From Cylindrospermum stagnale PCC 7417 (GTDB lineage Bacteria > Cyanobacteriota > Cyanobacteriia > Cyanobacteriales > Nostocaceae), in assembly GCF_000317535.1 (NCBI RefSeq), contig NC_019757.1, positions 5,545,501 through 5,609,500 of the forward strand: a DNA stretch of 64,000 nucleotides. Direction: 5' to 3'. The notes beneath the pieces were generated by a model. The model was not told where the DNA came from. It searched no databases and worked only from the letters and a program-made list of their open reading frames with translations. Numbering within the stretch: the stretch's first letter is position 1; every line of letters starts with the position of its first letter. Shown here piece after piece: positions 44,247 through 52,128 of the stretch. Position numbers and translations under genes: made by a program.

Positions 44247-45350
44247 TTAGAATTTACTACCCGTCAAACAGATGGTAGCCAAAATAGCGGCGATTAAATA
44301 AAATACGGCAACAACTTGCAATTCAGACCAACCAGTTAGTTCTAGGTGATGGTGTAGGGGAGCCATTTTAAATAGGCGTTTGCCTTTACCATCGGGGCCT
44401 TTAGTGGCTTTGTAATAGCTCACCTGCGCCATGACAGAAAGTGTTTCTACGAAGAAGATACCGCTGAGAATGAACAGTGCTACTAAGCTGTTAGCCAGCA
44501 GTGCTACAGCAGCTAAAGCTCCTCCCAGCGCTAGGGAACCAGTATCTCCCATAAAAACACGGGCTGGGTTGCGGTTATGGGCTAAAAAGCCTAAGCAACT
44601 GCCACTTAAAGCCGTACAGAAAACCATCAATTCTGGTGAGGTGGGTGCAATCAGAGCACCTAATGCAAAAATTGCGATCGCTACCGTTCCTGCTGCCAAG
44701 CCATCAATACCATCTGTTAAATTAGTAGCATTACTTTCAGCCACTAAGACAAAGCCAGCCACAGGCCAAAATAGTAATCCTAAAGGTAGAGAAAAACTCA
44801 CCCAAGGTATGGCGATATTTGTTATACTTGATTCTTGGCTAAACATCAACCACAGACAAAATACTGCCGCAAAAATAATCTGCAAAGCCAGTTTCATCCG
44901 GGGAGAGATACCTTTGTTGGACTTACGGCGGAGAATTTGCCAATCGTCAATCCAGCCAATCAAACCGTAGCTTAGTGTTAAGGCGGAAACTGCTAGTACA
45001 TTTGTTGCAAAATTAGAGCAAATACAGGCAACTAATACGGCAACAGGGATAAAAAATATACCACCCATCGTCGGTGTACCCGCTTTCTTGAGATGGGCTT
45101 GAGGCCCATCTTCGCGGATTATTTGCCCAGTTTTGAGTGCTTGCAGCAGGGGTATTACCCAGTGTCCCACGACCGCTGAACCCATAGCACACAATAAAAG
45201 GGGCATGGTTAGCGACGTAGTGTGCCAGGGTAACCTATTCCCCATCCAATCCAAAATCAAGGCTGCCACACTTAGCCCTAAAGCCAACAAAGAGGCTAGA
45301 CCGATCCCAGAAACGTTTAATTCTTGGTCAGGAGATAATTTAGCGTCCAC
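44247..45350 (-). CDS. mraY: Phospho-N-acetylmuramoyl-pentapeptide transferase MraY
   Basis: MraY makes lipid I from undecaprenyl phosphate and UDP-MurNAc-pentapeptide. The 367-residue membrane enzyme has DGPQAHLKKAGTPTMGGIFF, LIGWIDDWQILRRKSNKGIS, ESNATNLTDGIDGLAAGT with the catalytic aspartates, and KMAPLHHHLELTGWSELQV. I chose a GTG start at 45350, which has GGGAAG just upstream and matches cyanobacterial homologs beginning VDAKLSP; a GTG at 45374 would add eight residues. It is not clustered with other mur genes here. Confidence 0.96.
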   Translation of the reverse strand: MDAKLSPDQELNVSGIGLASLLALGLSVAALILDWMGNRLPWHTTSLTMPLLLCAMGSAVVGHWVIPLLQALKTGQIIREDGPQAHLKKAGTPTMGGIFFIPVAVLVACICSNFATNVLAVSALTLSYGLIGWIDDWQILRRKSNKGISPRMKLALQIIFAAVFCLWLMFSQESSITNIAIPWVSFSLPLGLLFWPVAGFVLVAESNATNLTDGIDGLAAGTVAIAIFALGALIAPTSPELMVFCTALSGSCLGFLAHNRNPARVFMGDTGSLALGGALAAVALLANSLVALFILSGIFFVETLSVMAQVSYYKATKGPDGKGKRLFKMAPLHHHLELTGWSELQVVAVFYLIAAILATICLTGSKF

Positions 45351-45436
45351 AGAAAACTTCCCTTCACTCCACACTTACAAAACTGAACAGCAGCCTATTA
45401 GGAGGGATGAAACCCAGTGCCTAAGACTGCATAAGC

Positions 45437-45676
45437 CTAATCTTCACCGATCTTGATATCGTCGTCATCATCATAATCAAGGTCGGCAATTCCGTCATCT
45501 CCACCCAGAAACTCAGATATTTCTGCTTCCTCATCTGAAAAATCTGGTTCGTGAACGTTACGCGCTATGACACGACCGCTAGTCTCTAACCAATCCAAGA
45601 GAGAGGTCTCTTGCTTTAAGGGAATTACAGCAGCTCGCTGGTTACGGGGTTCTTCACGTAGGGGAGAATTCAACAT
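45437..45676 (-). CDS. DUF3134 family protein
   Basis: The 79-residue product matches the cyanobacterial DUF3134 family: MLNSPLREEPRNQRAAVIPLKQETSLLDWLETSGRVIAR. The C-terminal half is very acidic (DDGIADLDYDDDDDIKIGED). Its function is unknown. The ATG at 45676 is preferred over a GTG two codons upstream. It is 86 bases upstream of mraY on the same strand and may share its transcript. Confidence 0.85.
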   Translation of the reverse strand: MLNSPLREEPRNQRAAVIPLKQETSLLDWLETSGRVIARNVHEPDFSDEEAEISEFLGGDDGIADLDYDDDDDIKIGED

Positions 45677-45916
45677 ATCCACGAAAACAGGAAGAGGTTT
45701 ATGTAACTAGACATTAAGAGTCTATCATTTGATACGAGATAATTTAGTTATTCATTCAAGTCTTTGATTGCCAAATCCGAATCAAACAAATTTTTTTATT
45801 TAATAGCAGTATGGCATACCGGAAGACGTTCTCAGCCAGTTGTACGGCTATATACATTGGACATTAATGTTTTATTAATGCCGATTTCGTGCAAATACTT
45901 TTTGAGGTGACAGGCA

Positions 45917-46501
45917 ATGATGGGAAAAGCGGCTCTCTTAGATGTAATCGCTGGTACAAATCGCGGTTTGTTGGCCACTGAGCCACAGAAACAGGCTATT
46001 TTAGCAGCGATCACCAATTTGGAAGACTTCAATCCTACACCACGTCCACTCGAAGCGAGTAACTTGCTGGATGGTAATTGGCGACTACTATACACCACCA
46101 GTAAAGCTTTATTAAACCTGGATCGAGTACCCCTGAATAAACTTGGTCAAATTTACCAATGTATCCGGGTACAGAGTGGCACTGTTTACAACATAGCCGA
46201 GATTTATGGCTTACCAACTCTAGAAGGATTAGTTAGCGTTGCTGCTAAATTTGAGCCTGTCTCAGAGCGTCGTCTACTCGTAAAATTTCAGCGTTCTATT
46301 ATTGGTTTACAACGGTTAATCGGCTACAATTCACCAGCAGAATTTATCCAACAAATTGAATTGGGTAAAAAATTTACGGCGATTGATTTTCTGATTAAAA
46401 GTGACCAACAACAAGGCTGGTTAGACATTACTTATATAGATAACAATCTACGTATTGGTAGGGGTAATGAGGGGAGCGTGTTTGTTTTGAGCAAGGCATA
46501 A
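45917..46501 (+). CDS. PAP/fibrillin-family protein (plastid lipid-associated)
   Basis: The 194-residue product belongs to the PAP/fibrillin family, which associates with photosynthetic membranes and plastoglobule-like bodies in plants and cyanobacteria. Landmarks are LLDVIAGTNRGLLATEPQKQAILAAI at the N-terminus, LLDGNWRLLYTTSKALL, and a C-terminal LDITYIDNNLRIGRGNEGSVFVL, which closes the lipocalin-like barrel. It starts MMGKAALL, and either methionine could serve. Lipid or quinone binding is inferred from the family. Confidence 0.92.
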   Translation: MMGKAALLDVIAGTNRGLLATEPQKQAILAAITNLEDFNPTPRPLEASNLLDGNWRLLYTTSKALLNLDRVPLNKLGQIYQCIRVQSGTVYNIAEIYGLPTLEGLVSVAAKFEPVSERRLLVKFQRSIIGLQRLIGYNSPAEFIQQIELGKKFTAIDFLIKSDQQQGWLDITYIDNNLRIGRGNEGSVFVLSKA

Positions 46502-46538
46502 GATTTTTAGAAGTGTTTGCGAACGACCTTACTCTATT

Positions 46539-46590
46539 GTGTGGTCTTTGTCAATAGTTATATGACACTATATAGTGTGGACTTTGTCAA
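46539..46590. promoter_or_regulatory. Direct repeats and palindrome upstream of psaE
   Basis: Two 16-base direct repeats, GTGTGGTCTTTGTCAA (46539) and GTGTGGACTTTGTCAA (46575), are 36 bases apart with one mismatch. The perfect palindrome ACACTATATAGTGT (46565-46578) lies between and touches the second. They lie 170-220 bases before the psaE start. They could be binding sites or the remnant end of a mobile element. Confidence 0.4.
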
Positions 46591-46759
46591 GAGGGACGGT
46601 CTATGGTGAGAAATCCAACCTGACAACGGACAACGGACAATTGACACTGACTAAGTAGACAAATAACTTAATAAAGCTTCTAGCTGCGACCTACAGGTTG
46701 TAAAGTGAAATCAATTAGCCCTATTCCTTGACGATTGATTATTAAAAGGGAAGAGACTC

Positions 46760-46972
46760 ATGGTTCAACGTGGTTCTAAAGTCCGTATTCTCCGCCCTGA
46801 ATCCTACTGGTTTCAGGATTTAGGAACCGTGGCTACTATTGACCAAAGCGGCATCAAGTACCCAGTAATTGTCCGGTTTGACAAGGTCAATTACGCCGGT
46901 ATCAACACCAATAACTTTGCTTTGGATGAATTAGTAGAGGTTGCACCTCCAGCAGTGAAGGCGAAAAAGTAA
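46760..46972 (+). CDS. psaE: Photosystem I subunit IV PsaE
   Basis: PsaE is the small cytoplasmic-side subunit of photosystem I that stabilises ferredoxin docking. The 70-residue SH3-like protein reads [25 protein letters not shown], then [25 protein letters not shown]. Length is normal. A GGGAAGAG ribosome-binding site lies 6-13 bases upstream of the ATG. No complete HLR1-type RpaB box was found upstream. Confidence 0.98.
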   Translation: MVQRGSKVRILRPESYWFQDLGTVATIDQSGIKYPVIVRFDKVNYAGINTNNFALDELVEVAPPAVKAKK

Positions 46973-47130
46973 GCAGTTGAGCTACAAGGGGCTAGTTTGA
47001 TGGGATGATAAAACAAAGGTGAAGCGTGAAGTCTGAAGTCTAAATTTTTCCGTGCTTTCATGCTTGATGCTTCCCCATGTCTAAATTTTATATTCCCAAA
47101 AACATTAAATTGCTCTCTTAATCAGCTTGA

Positions 47131-47979
47131 ATGCCTGAATTGCCTGAAGTTGAAACAGTGCGGCGGGGTCTAAATCAATTGACCCTCAGCCAAAAAATCA
47201 CGGGTGGAGATGTGTTGCGCGATCGCACCATCGCCTACCCGTTTTCTGTCGGTGAGTTTGTGGAGAACATCACAGGAAGTGCGATCGCTACTTGGCATCG
47301 TCGCGGCAAATATCTCCTAGCGGAACTCTCCCCCCTTTCTTCATCTCCCCCCACTTGGTTAGGGGTTCACCTGCGAATGACTGGTCAATTGCTGTGGCTA
47401 GACCAAGATGAACCATTACACAAGCACACGCGGGTAAGATTATTTTTTGGCGATCGCCTAGAATTGCGGTTTGTAGATCAGCGCACTTTTGGGCAAATGT
47501 GGTGGGTTCCCCCTGATGTGGCGGTAGAAAGCATTATTACTGGTTTAGCGAAACTGGCAATTGACCCATTTTCACCAGAATTCACCGTAGATTATTTAGC
47601 AGATAAACTGCTTCATCGCCGCCGTCCGATCAAAACAGCCCTACTAGATCAGTCAGTGGTAGCGGGATTGGGTAATATTTACGCAGATGAAGCGCTGTTT
47701 AAGAGTGGTGTGCTACCCCAAACCCTCTGTACAGATTTGCAGCGCCAACAAATTCAACGTTTGCAAGCTGCGATTATTCAAGTGTTATCAGCTAGTATTG
47801 CGGCTGGTGGCACGACTTTTAGTAATTTTCTTAATGTTAAGGGTGTCAACGGTAACTATGGCGGTGAGGCGTGGGTTTACAACCGTGCCGGTGAACCTTG
47901 TCGAGTTTGCGGGAATTTGATTCAGCGGATTAGGCTTGGTGGGCGATCTAGCCACTTTTGCACCCAATGTCAGAAATAG
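47131..47979 (+). CDS. mutM: Formamidopyrimidine-DNA glycosylase Fpg/MutM
   Basis: Fpg excises 8-oxoguanine and cleaves the resulting site. The 282-residue product starts MPELPEVETVRRGL, giving the catalytic Pro2 and Glu3 after methionine removal, has the conserved lysine in RRGKYLL, the helix-two-turn-helix region VVAGLGNIYADEALF, and the C-terminal zinc finger CRVCGNLIQRIRLGGRSSHFCTQCQ. Length is normal. It sits between psaE and ndhO, so three genes in a row serve photosynthesis or oxidative damage repair. Confidence 0.96.
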   Translation: MPELPEVETVRRGLNQLTLSQKITGGDVLRDRTIAYPFSVGEFVENITGSAIATWHRRGKYLLAELSPLSSSPPTWLGVHLRMTGQLLWLDQDEPLHKHTRVRLFFGDRLELRFVDQRTFGQMWWVPPDVAVESIITGLAKLAIDPFSPEFTVDYLADKLLHRRRPIKTALLDQSVVAGLGNIYADEALFKSGVLPQTLCTDLQRQQIQRLQAAIIQVLSASIAAGGTTFSNFLNVKGVNGNYGGEAWVYNRAGEPCRVCGNLIQRIRLGGRSSHFCTQCQK

Positions 47980-48091
47980 ATTCTCGGAATCGACTTTGAG
48001 TTTCTAGGATGGGCGTTTCCCCGGCTTGGGTTATGAAACAATACGTTTGGTATTACAGCAGTTTTCATCTATTTGAACCACATCTATCTTA

Positions 48092-48114
48092 GGGGCACAG
48101 CAATGCTGTGCCCC
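48092..48114. repeat. Palindrome GGGGCACAGCA-N-TGCTGTGCCCC
   Basis: An 11-base perfect inverted repeat with a one-base centre in the gap between mutM and ndhO. It belongs to the palindromic dispersed repeats common in this genome type. Confidence 0.8.
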
Positions 48115-48224
48115 TACCGCGTGGTCTAAAATGCTCAACGATAACCGGGTTATGAAACTCTCGTGACGCCTGTTCTACGTTAAAATCCTGATTAAAAGCG
48201 TTTATAAACTTGAGAGGGGAAGTC

Positions 48225-48440
48225 ATGGCAGTTAAAAAGGGCGATATGGTTCGCGCTGTTCGCGAGAAGTTGGAGAATAGTTTAGAAGCAAAAGCAAGTG
48301 ATTCTCGCTTTCCGTCTTATTTGTTTGAAACTAAGGGCGAAATTGTAGATATCAAAGGTGATTACGCCCTGGTTAAGTTTGGGAAAGTAGCAACACCAAA
48401 TATTTGGTTAAATATCGAACAACTGGAAGAATTTAAATAA
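48225..48440 (+). CDS. ndhO: NAD(P)H-quinone oxidoreductase subunit O NdhO
   Basis: NdhO is a small cyanobacterial/chloroplast-specific subunit of the NDH-1 complex that takes part in cyclic electron flow. The 71-residue product reads [30 protein letters not shown], then [16 protein letters not shown] and [13 protein letters not shown]. The ATG at 48225 has GAGAGGGGAAG just upstream, which decides it over a TTG at 48210. Related small subunits such as NdhS are an alternative, but the [20 protein letters not shown] stretch fits NdhO. Confidence 0.88.
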   Translation: MAVKKGDMVRAVREKLENSLEAKASDSRFPSYLFETKGEIVDIKGDYALVKFGKVATPNIWLNIEQLEEFK

Positions 48441-48535
48441 TTGGGAATTGGGAATTGGGAAGAGGTGATTTTCTTACCCATTACCCATCACCCATCACCC
48501 ATCACCCATTACCCATCACCCATCACCCATCACCT
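48441..48535. repeat. Heptamer arrays (GGGAATT, then CACCCAT/TACCCAT) between ndhO and mdh
   Basis: A short run of TTGGGAA units directly after the ndhO stop is followed by about nine CACCCAT/TACCCAT heptamers ending 15 bases before mdh. Confidence 0.9.
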
Positions 48536-48549
48536 CTTAGCCGTGAATT

Positions 48550-49530
48550 ATGGTTTCTTCGCCATCTTCCCCAATTTTATGTAATTCCCCCCGTGTGACC
48601 ATTGTCGGTGCGGGTAGAGTTGGTAGCACTTTAGCCCAACGTATTGCTGAGAAAAACCTGGCAGATGTGGTGTTGTTGGATATTGTTGCGGGTATGCCTC
48701 AAGGACTGGCGTTGGATTTGATGGAGGCGCGGGGAATTGAATTACATAATCGGCAGATTATCGGCACAAATAACTATGCTGATACATCTAATTCGGCAAT
48801 TGTGGTGATTACGGCAGGATTTCCCCGCAAACCGGGGATGAGTCGGGATGATTTGCTGAAAGTTAATGCCAAGATTGTGGTGGCAGCGGCGAAGAATGCG
48901 ATCGCCTTTTCTCCCAATGCTATTTTAATTGTCGTCACTAATCCTTTGGATGTGATGACCTATTTAGCGAAACAAGCTACAAATTTACCACGCGATCGCG
49001 TCATGGGTATGGCTGGGGTGTTAGATTCCGCCCGCTTTGAAACCTTCGTCGCCTTAGAATTAGGGGTTTTACCTGCTGATGTCAAGGCGATCGTACTCGG
49101 TAGCCACGGGGATTTGATGGTACCTTTACCCCGTTATGCCACTGTTAACGGCATTCCCGTCACAGAATTGCTAGATCAGGCGACCATTGAACGAATGCTT
49201 GCCAGAACCCGCAACGGTGGCGCGGAAATTGTTGAATTAATGCAGACCGGTGGTGCTTTTTTTGCGCCGGCTTCAGCCGCTTCTGTGATGGTCGAATCAA
49301 TCTTGCTGAATCAGTCGCGGTTATTGCCAGTGGCGACATATCTGCAAGGTGAATATGGTTTAGAAAATGTTGTGATTGGTGTCCCCTGTCGCTTAGGATG
49401 CGGCGGTATTGAGTCGGTGTTGGAATTGACTCTCAGCGACGGGGAAAAAGCGGCTTTGCAGGCTTCGGCGCAATCTGTGCGTCAAAATATTCACCGGGCG
49501 CAGGAAATTTTGGCTGATGTTCAGGGGTAG
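48550..49530 (+). CDS. mdh: Malate dehydrogenase
   Basis: The 326-residue product is a lactate/malate-type NAD-dependent dehydrogenase. It has the Rossmann motif VTIVGAGRVGSTLAQRI, ITAGFPRKPGMSRDDLL with the substrate-binding arginines (RKPGMSR marks malate rather than lactate), VVTNPLDVMTYLA, and the catalytic histidine in VLGSHGDLMVPLPRYA. It converts malate and oxaloacetate in the cytosol. Length is normal with an N-terminal extension of about 13 residues. Confidence 0.95.
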   Translation: MVSSPSSPILCNSPRVTIVGAGRVGSTLAQRIAEKNLADVVLLDIVAGMPQGLALDLMEARGIELHNRQIIGTNNYADTSNSAIVVITAGFPRKPGMSRDDLLKVNAKIVVAAAKNAIAFSPNAILIVVTNPLDVMTYLAKQATNLPRDRVMGMAGVLDSARFETFVALELGVLPADVKAIVLGSHGDLMVPLPRYATVNGIPVTELLDQATIERMLARTRNGGAEIVELMQTGGAFFAPASAASVMVESILLNQSRLLPVATYLQGEYGLENVVIGVPCRLGCGGIESVLELTLSDGEKAALQASAQSVRQNIHRAQEILADVQG

Positions 49531-49603
49531 CATTTTGTCACCTCAATTAACCGGAATTACCCCTAACCCCTCCCCGCTGGCGAGGAGGGGAATGCTTTTG
49601 GCG

Positions 49604-49963
49604 TTAGCGGCGATATTCCTCATCTGCGGGGTCGCCATAGGGGTCTTCGCTGGCTGGGCGGACGTCACCGTAGGATGCGGGGTCTGCGGGGTCGCCGTAA
49701 GGATCTTCGCTGGCTGGGCGGACGTTACCGTAAGCTGTTAAATCTGCTGCGTTGCCGTAATACCCTTGGTCTGCGGGGTCGCCATAAGGGTCTTCGCTGG
49801 CTGGGCGGGCATCACCGTAAGATGCGGGGTCTGCGGGGTCGCCATAGGGGTCTTCGCTGGCTGGGCGAGCGTTACGCCGATATTCGGCATCTCGGTCAGC
49901 TTCAGAGTTGTTTGTCCCTAAGAACAAATCCTTCGCCTTTCGCAAAAAGTCATCTACCATCAT
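49604..49963 (-). CDS. Small acidic protein with four 13-residue repeats
   Basis: The 119-residue product begins MMVDDFLRKAKDLFLGTNN and then consists mainly of four copies of RPASEDPYGDPAD joined by PASYGDA-type spacers, giving a period of about 20 residues (60 bases). A GGAG motif lies eight bases upstream of the ATG, supporting translation. I do not recognise a family for the N-terminus; the repeats are Asp, Glu, Pro, Gly and Tyr-rich and probably disordered. It converges on mdh with about 73 bases between stops. Function unknown. Confidence 0.7.
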   Translation of the reverse strand: MMVDDFLRKAKDLFLGTNNSEADRDAEYRRNARPASEDPYGDPADPASYGDARPASEDPYGDPADQGYYGNAADLTAYGNVRPASEDPYGDPADPASYGDVRPASEDPYGDPADEEYRR

Positions 49964-50010
49964 TTATCTCCTGATTCTTGTTACCTGTATGCCAATACTT
50001 TTCGGAAGAA

Positions 50011-50272
50011 GATCCCCCCAACCCCCCTTAAAAAGGGGGGCTTAAGCTTGATTCCCCCAACCCCCCTTAAAAAGGGAGGCTTAAGCTTAGTTTCCCCACT
50101 ACCTTAAAAAGGCGGGCTGAAGTTTAATTTCTTCAACCCCCTTTTTAAGGGGGTCGCCACAGGCGGGGGGATCGCCTTTTAGTTTCCCCACTACCTTAAA
50201 AAGGCGGGCTAAAGTTTAATTTCTTCAACCCCCTTTTTAAGGGGGTTGCCACAGGCGGGGGGATCGCCTTTT
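50011..50272. repeat. GATCCCCCC-type repeat cluster with a 92-base tandem duplication
   Basis: After two GATCCCCCCAACCCCCC-type units with TTAAAAAGGG arms (50011-50088), a 92-base unit is duplicated head to tail (50089-50180 and 50181-50272), differing at two positions. Each copy ends in GGGGGGATCGCCTTTT. The whole 385-base gap (49964-50348) is otherwise empty. Confidence 0.85.
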
Positions 50273-50348
50273 AACCGAGAAGTATGGTTTCATGTTTCAT
50301 CTGTGCGATCGCCGACCGCCAGCTTTGCGCGAATGTCAGACTTTGGGT

Positions 50349-50864
50349 CTACACACTGGCTACACTTTTCTCAAGTGCTGGGGCGGCGCTGGAGGTTAAG
50401 TTAGTTAGATCGCGACCGGTGGGACGGTTGTTATAGCCTTGAAAGTCCCGGTACTTTTGCGCTTCAGATTCGGGAACTTGAATTCCTTCTGGTGGTGGAG
50501 TTACCCAGTGAGCTTGCCCTTTATCGTCGCGGTAATATACACGCCCATTTTTGGAGAGGTAATACTTGCCCTGCGCTCCTTCTGCTTGAGAATTCTTATG
50601 CTGGTTGTAGAGGTAGTAAAGTGCTGCTGCACCCGCCAAAAGCGCTACTTTTTGCCCAGTACCTAACCCCTTTTTAGCTTCAGGTCGGGTTGCGGGGTTA
50701 TTATTACTGACTGTTCTCCCGACGCTATCGTCAACAGGTGGCGGTGGTGTTGCGGTTCGGTTTCCGCCGCCGCAGCTACTTAGTAAAGGCACCATCAGCA
50801 ATGCCGAAAGTAGCACCGCCAGCAGACGGGAAACTGTTTTACGTTCTCTGTATATTGTGTTCAT
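50349..50864 (-). CDS. Putative lipoprotein
   Basis: The 171-residue product has a signal peptide and lipobox (LLAVLLSALLMVPLLSSCGGG, with LSSC), a proline-rich linker, a short hydrophobic helix (VALLAGAAALYYLYN), and a C-terminal domain with KYYLSKNGRVYYRDDKGQAHWVTPPPEG. Its processing would need the Lgt enzyme encoded at 32277. The function is unknown. The C-terminal YYRD-GQAHWVTPP pattern is typical of small cyanobacterial envelope proteins. Confidence 0.78.
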   Translation of the reverse strand: MNTIYRERKTVSRLLAVLLSALLMVPLLSSCGGGNRTATPPPPVDDSVGRTVSNNNPATRPEAKKGLGTGQKVALLAGAAALYYLYNQHKNSQAEGAQGKYYLSKNGRVYYRDDKGQAHWVTPPPEGIQVPESEAQKYRDFQGYNNRPTGRDLTNLTSSAAPALEKSVASV

Positions 50865-51427
50865 CAGGTTTCTTCCTCACCCTGCGTTTACTGAAAACCG
50901 TACTGTTGGAAAAACAGGGTTGGAATTCCTGTTATTTTTCTGGGAACTGAATAAAGATTTACTTTGCCGCTCATTCACAACAGCACAGATAAAGCGTTTC
51001 TTTTTGGATGATGAATCAATTTCTCAAGTTTTCCATCCTGCTGATGATAGAACTTGCATCGCTTGCTTAAGTCTTGGGGAATAAGACACAAGATAAACCT
51101 CACCCTGGTTTTGCTATCGCAAAACCTGTCCCTCTCCTTCGTAAGGAGAGGGAGTTGAGTCAGTTTTTTTAGGTAATTGGATAACTTGTGTGTAGACCTT
51201 AGGCTTGCGGGGTGGGGTGAAAGTGTGTTGTCTGCAAAGGAGAATCGCTCTAGTTGCTGTTTTTGTAAATTAAAAACAAAACGATTAAGTGTAATTTCGT
51301 AATTTATGCTTTACAGAAATTTCTGAATTTATCGATGAAATATATAGAAAATAACAAAAGTTTTTTCTCTGGCTAAGGTAAAAAATAAACCCATTATAAT
51401 TATTAATCGTCAAATAAGGCACATAGT
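50865..51427. other. 563-base intergenic region upstream of the ATPase/nuclease operon
   Basis: No gene was found. Two hairpins stand close together: GGTTTTGC-TATC-GCAAAACC (51107-51126) and CCCTCTCCTT-CGT-AAGGAGAGGG (51130-51152), both like dispersed repeats. The 200 bases before the operon are AT-rich and should contain its promoter. Confidence 0.5.
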
Positions 51428-52090
51428 ATGGTTACTGAACAAAATATTTTACTGGCTAATCAAGCTACAACTCGCTTGCTGCTTGCTTTGTGGGATTTGG
51501 GAGGGATAGAGAAGGAAGTAGCTAAAGGTCAACTCACTAAGCGAATTATCTCGAAGGGTAAGAAGGTTGCAGATTTTCAGGAGATTTTTGCAGAGTTAGA
51601 GAATCAGGGTGCGATCGCTATTTCCAAAAAAGGATACACTCTCAAATCACCCAAGGGTTTAGAGGTGTTGGGTGCGGGTTTGCGAGATAGCGAGTTGAAG
51701 TTTGAGGGAACTCTCGTCGGTACTTGGGTTGCGAATGCGTTGCTGAAGTGGATTAGTCAGATTGATATTGCGGTGGTTGCGTCTGGGGATGGGGTGAAAA
51801 GTGCGATCGCATCCTACGACGAGTTTAAGTCTGTAGCGCTAGAAGTCTACGACAAGCTGAACTATGAATACAACTTTAATCATCTAGTGCCAATTTACCG
51901 CATTAGGAGAGAAATTGGCGATCGCGTCAGTCGTACAGAATTCAATGATTTTTTGCTAGAAATGCAAGCTGACGATATTTTGCAACTGCAAGGGGGAACT
52001 ATAGAAGATAATGCACGCGACAAAATAGAAGATTCTATGACTACAGAACTAGATGGACTACGCTGCTACGCCAAGCTTCTAAAACCCTAA
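51428..52090 (+). CDS. Winged-helix protein, first gene of the ATPase/nuclease operon
   Basis: The 220-residue product appears to be made of two winged-helix units. The first (about 12-85) runs TRLLLALWDLGGIEKEVAKGQ to GAIAISKKGYTLKSPKGLEVL; the second (about 135-200) runs LNYEYNFNHLVPIYRIRREIGDRVSRTEFNDF to ADDILQLQGG. The second unit resembles C-terminal winged helices seen next to P-loop ATPases in multi-gene systems. DNA binding is inferred. The gene is 38 bases upstream of the ATPase gene in the same direction and is likely co-transcribed. No named family was recognised. Confidence 0.8.
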   Translation: MVTEQNILLANQATTRLLLALWDLGGIEKEVAKGQLTKRIISKGKKVADFQEIFAELENQGAIAISKKGYTLKSPKGLEVLGAGLRDSELKFEGTLVGTWVANALLKWISQIDIAVVASGDGVKSAIASYDEFKSVALEVYDKLNYEYNFNHLVPIYRIRREIGDRVSRTEFNDFLLEMQADDILQLQGGTIEDNARDKIEDSMTTELDGLRCYAKLLKP

Positions 52091-52128
52091 ACTCCCTTTG
52101 ATTCTTCACACCTTAACTTCACAATACT

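Noticed and set aside
49517-49974. Plus-strand frames over the RPASEDPYGDPAD gene
   Set aside because: Their composition (Gly, Arg, Leu, Trp repeats) is the antisense image of the repeat gene; the minus-strand frame has the ribosome-binding site.
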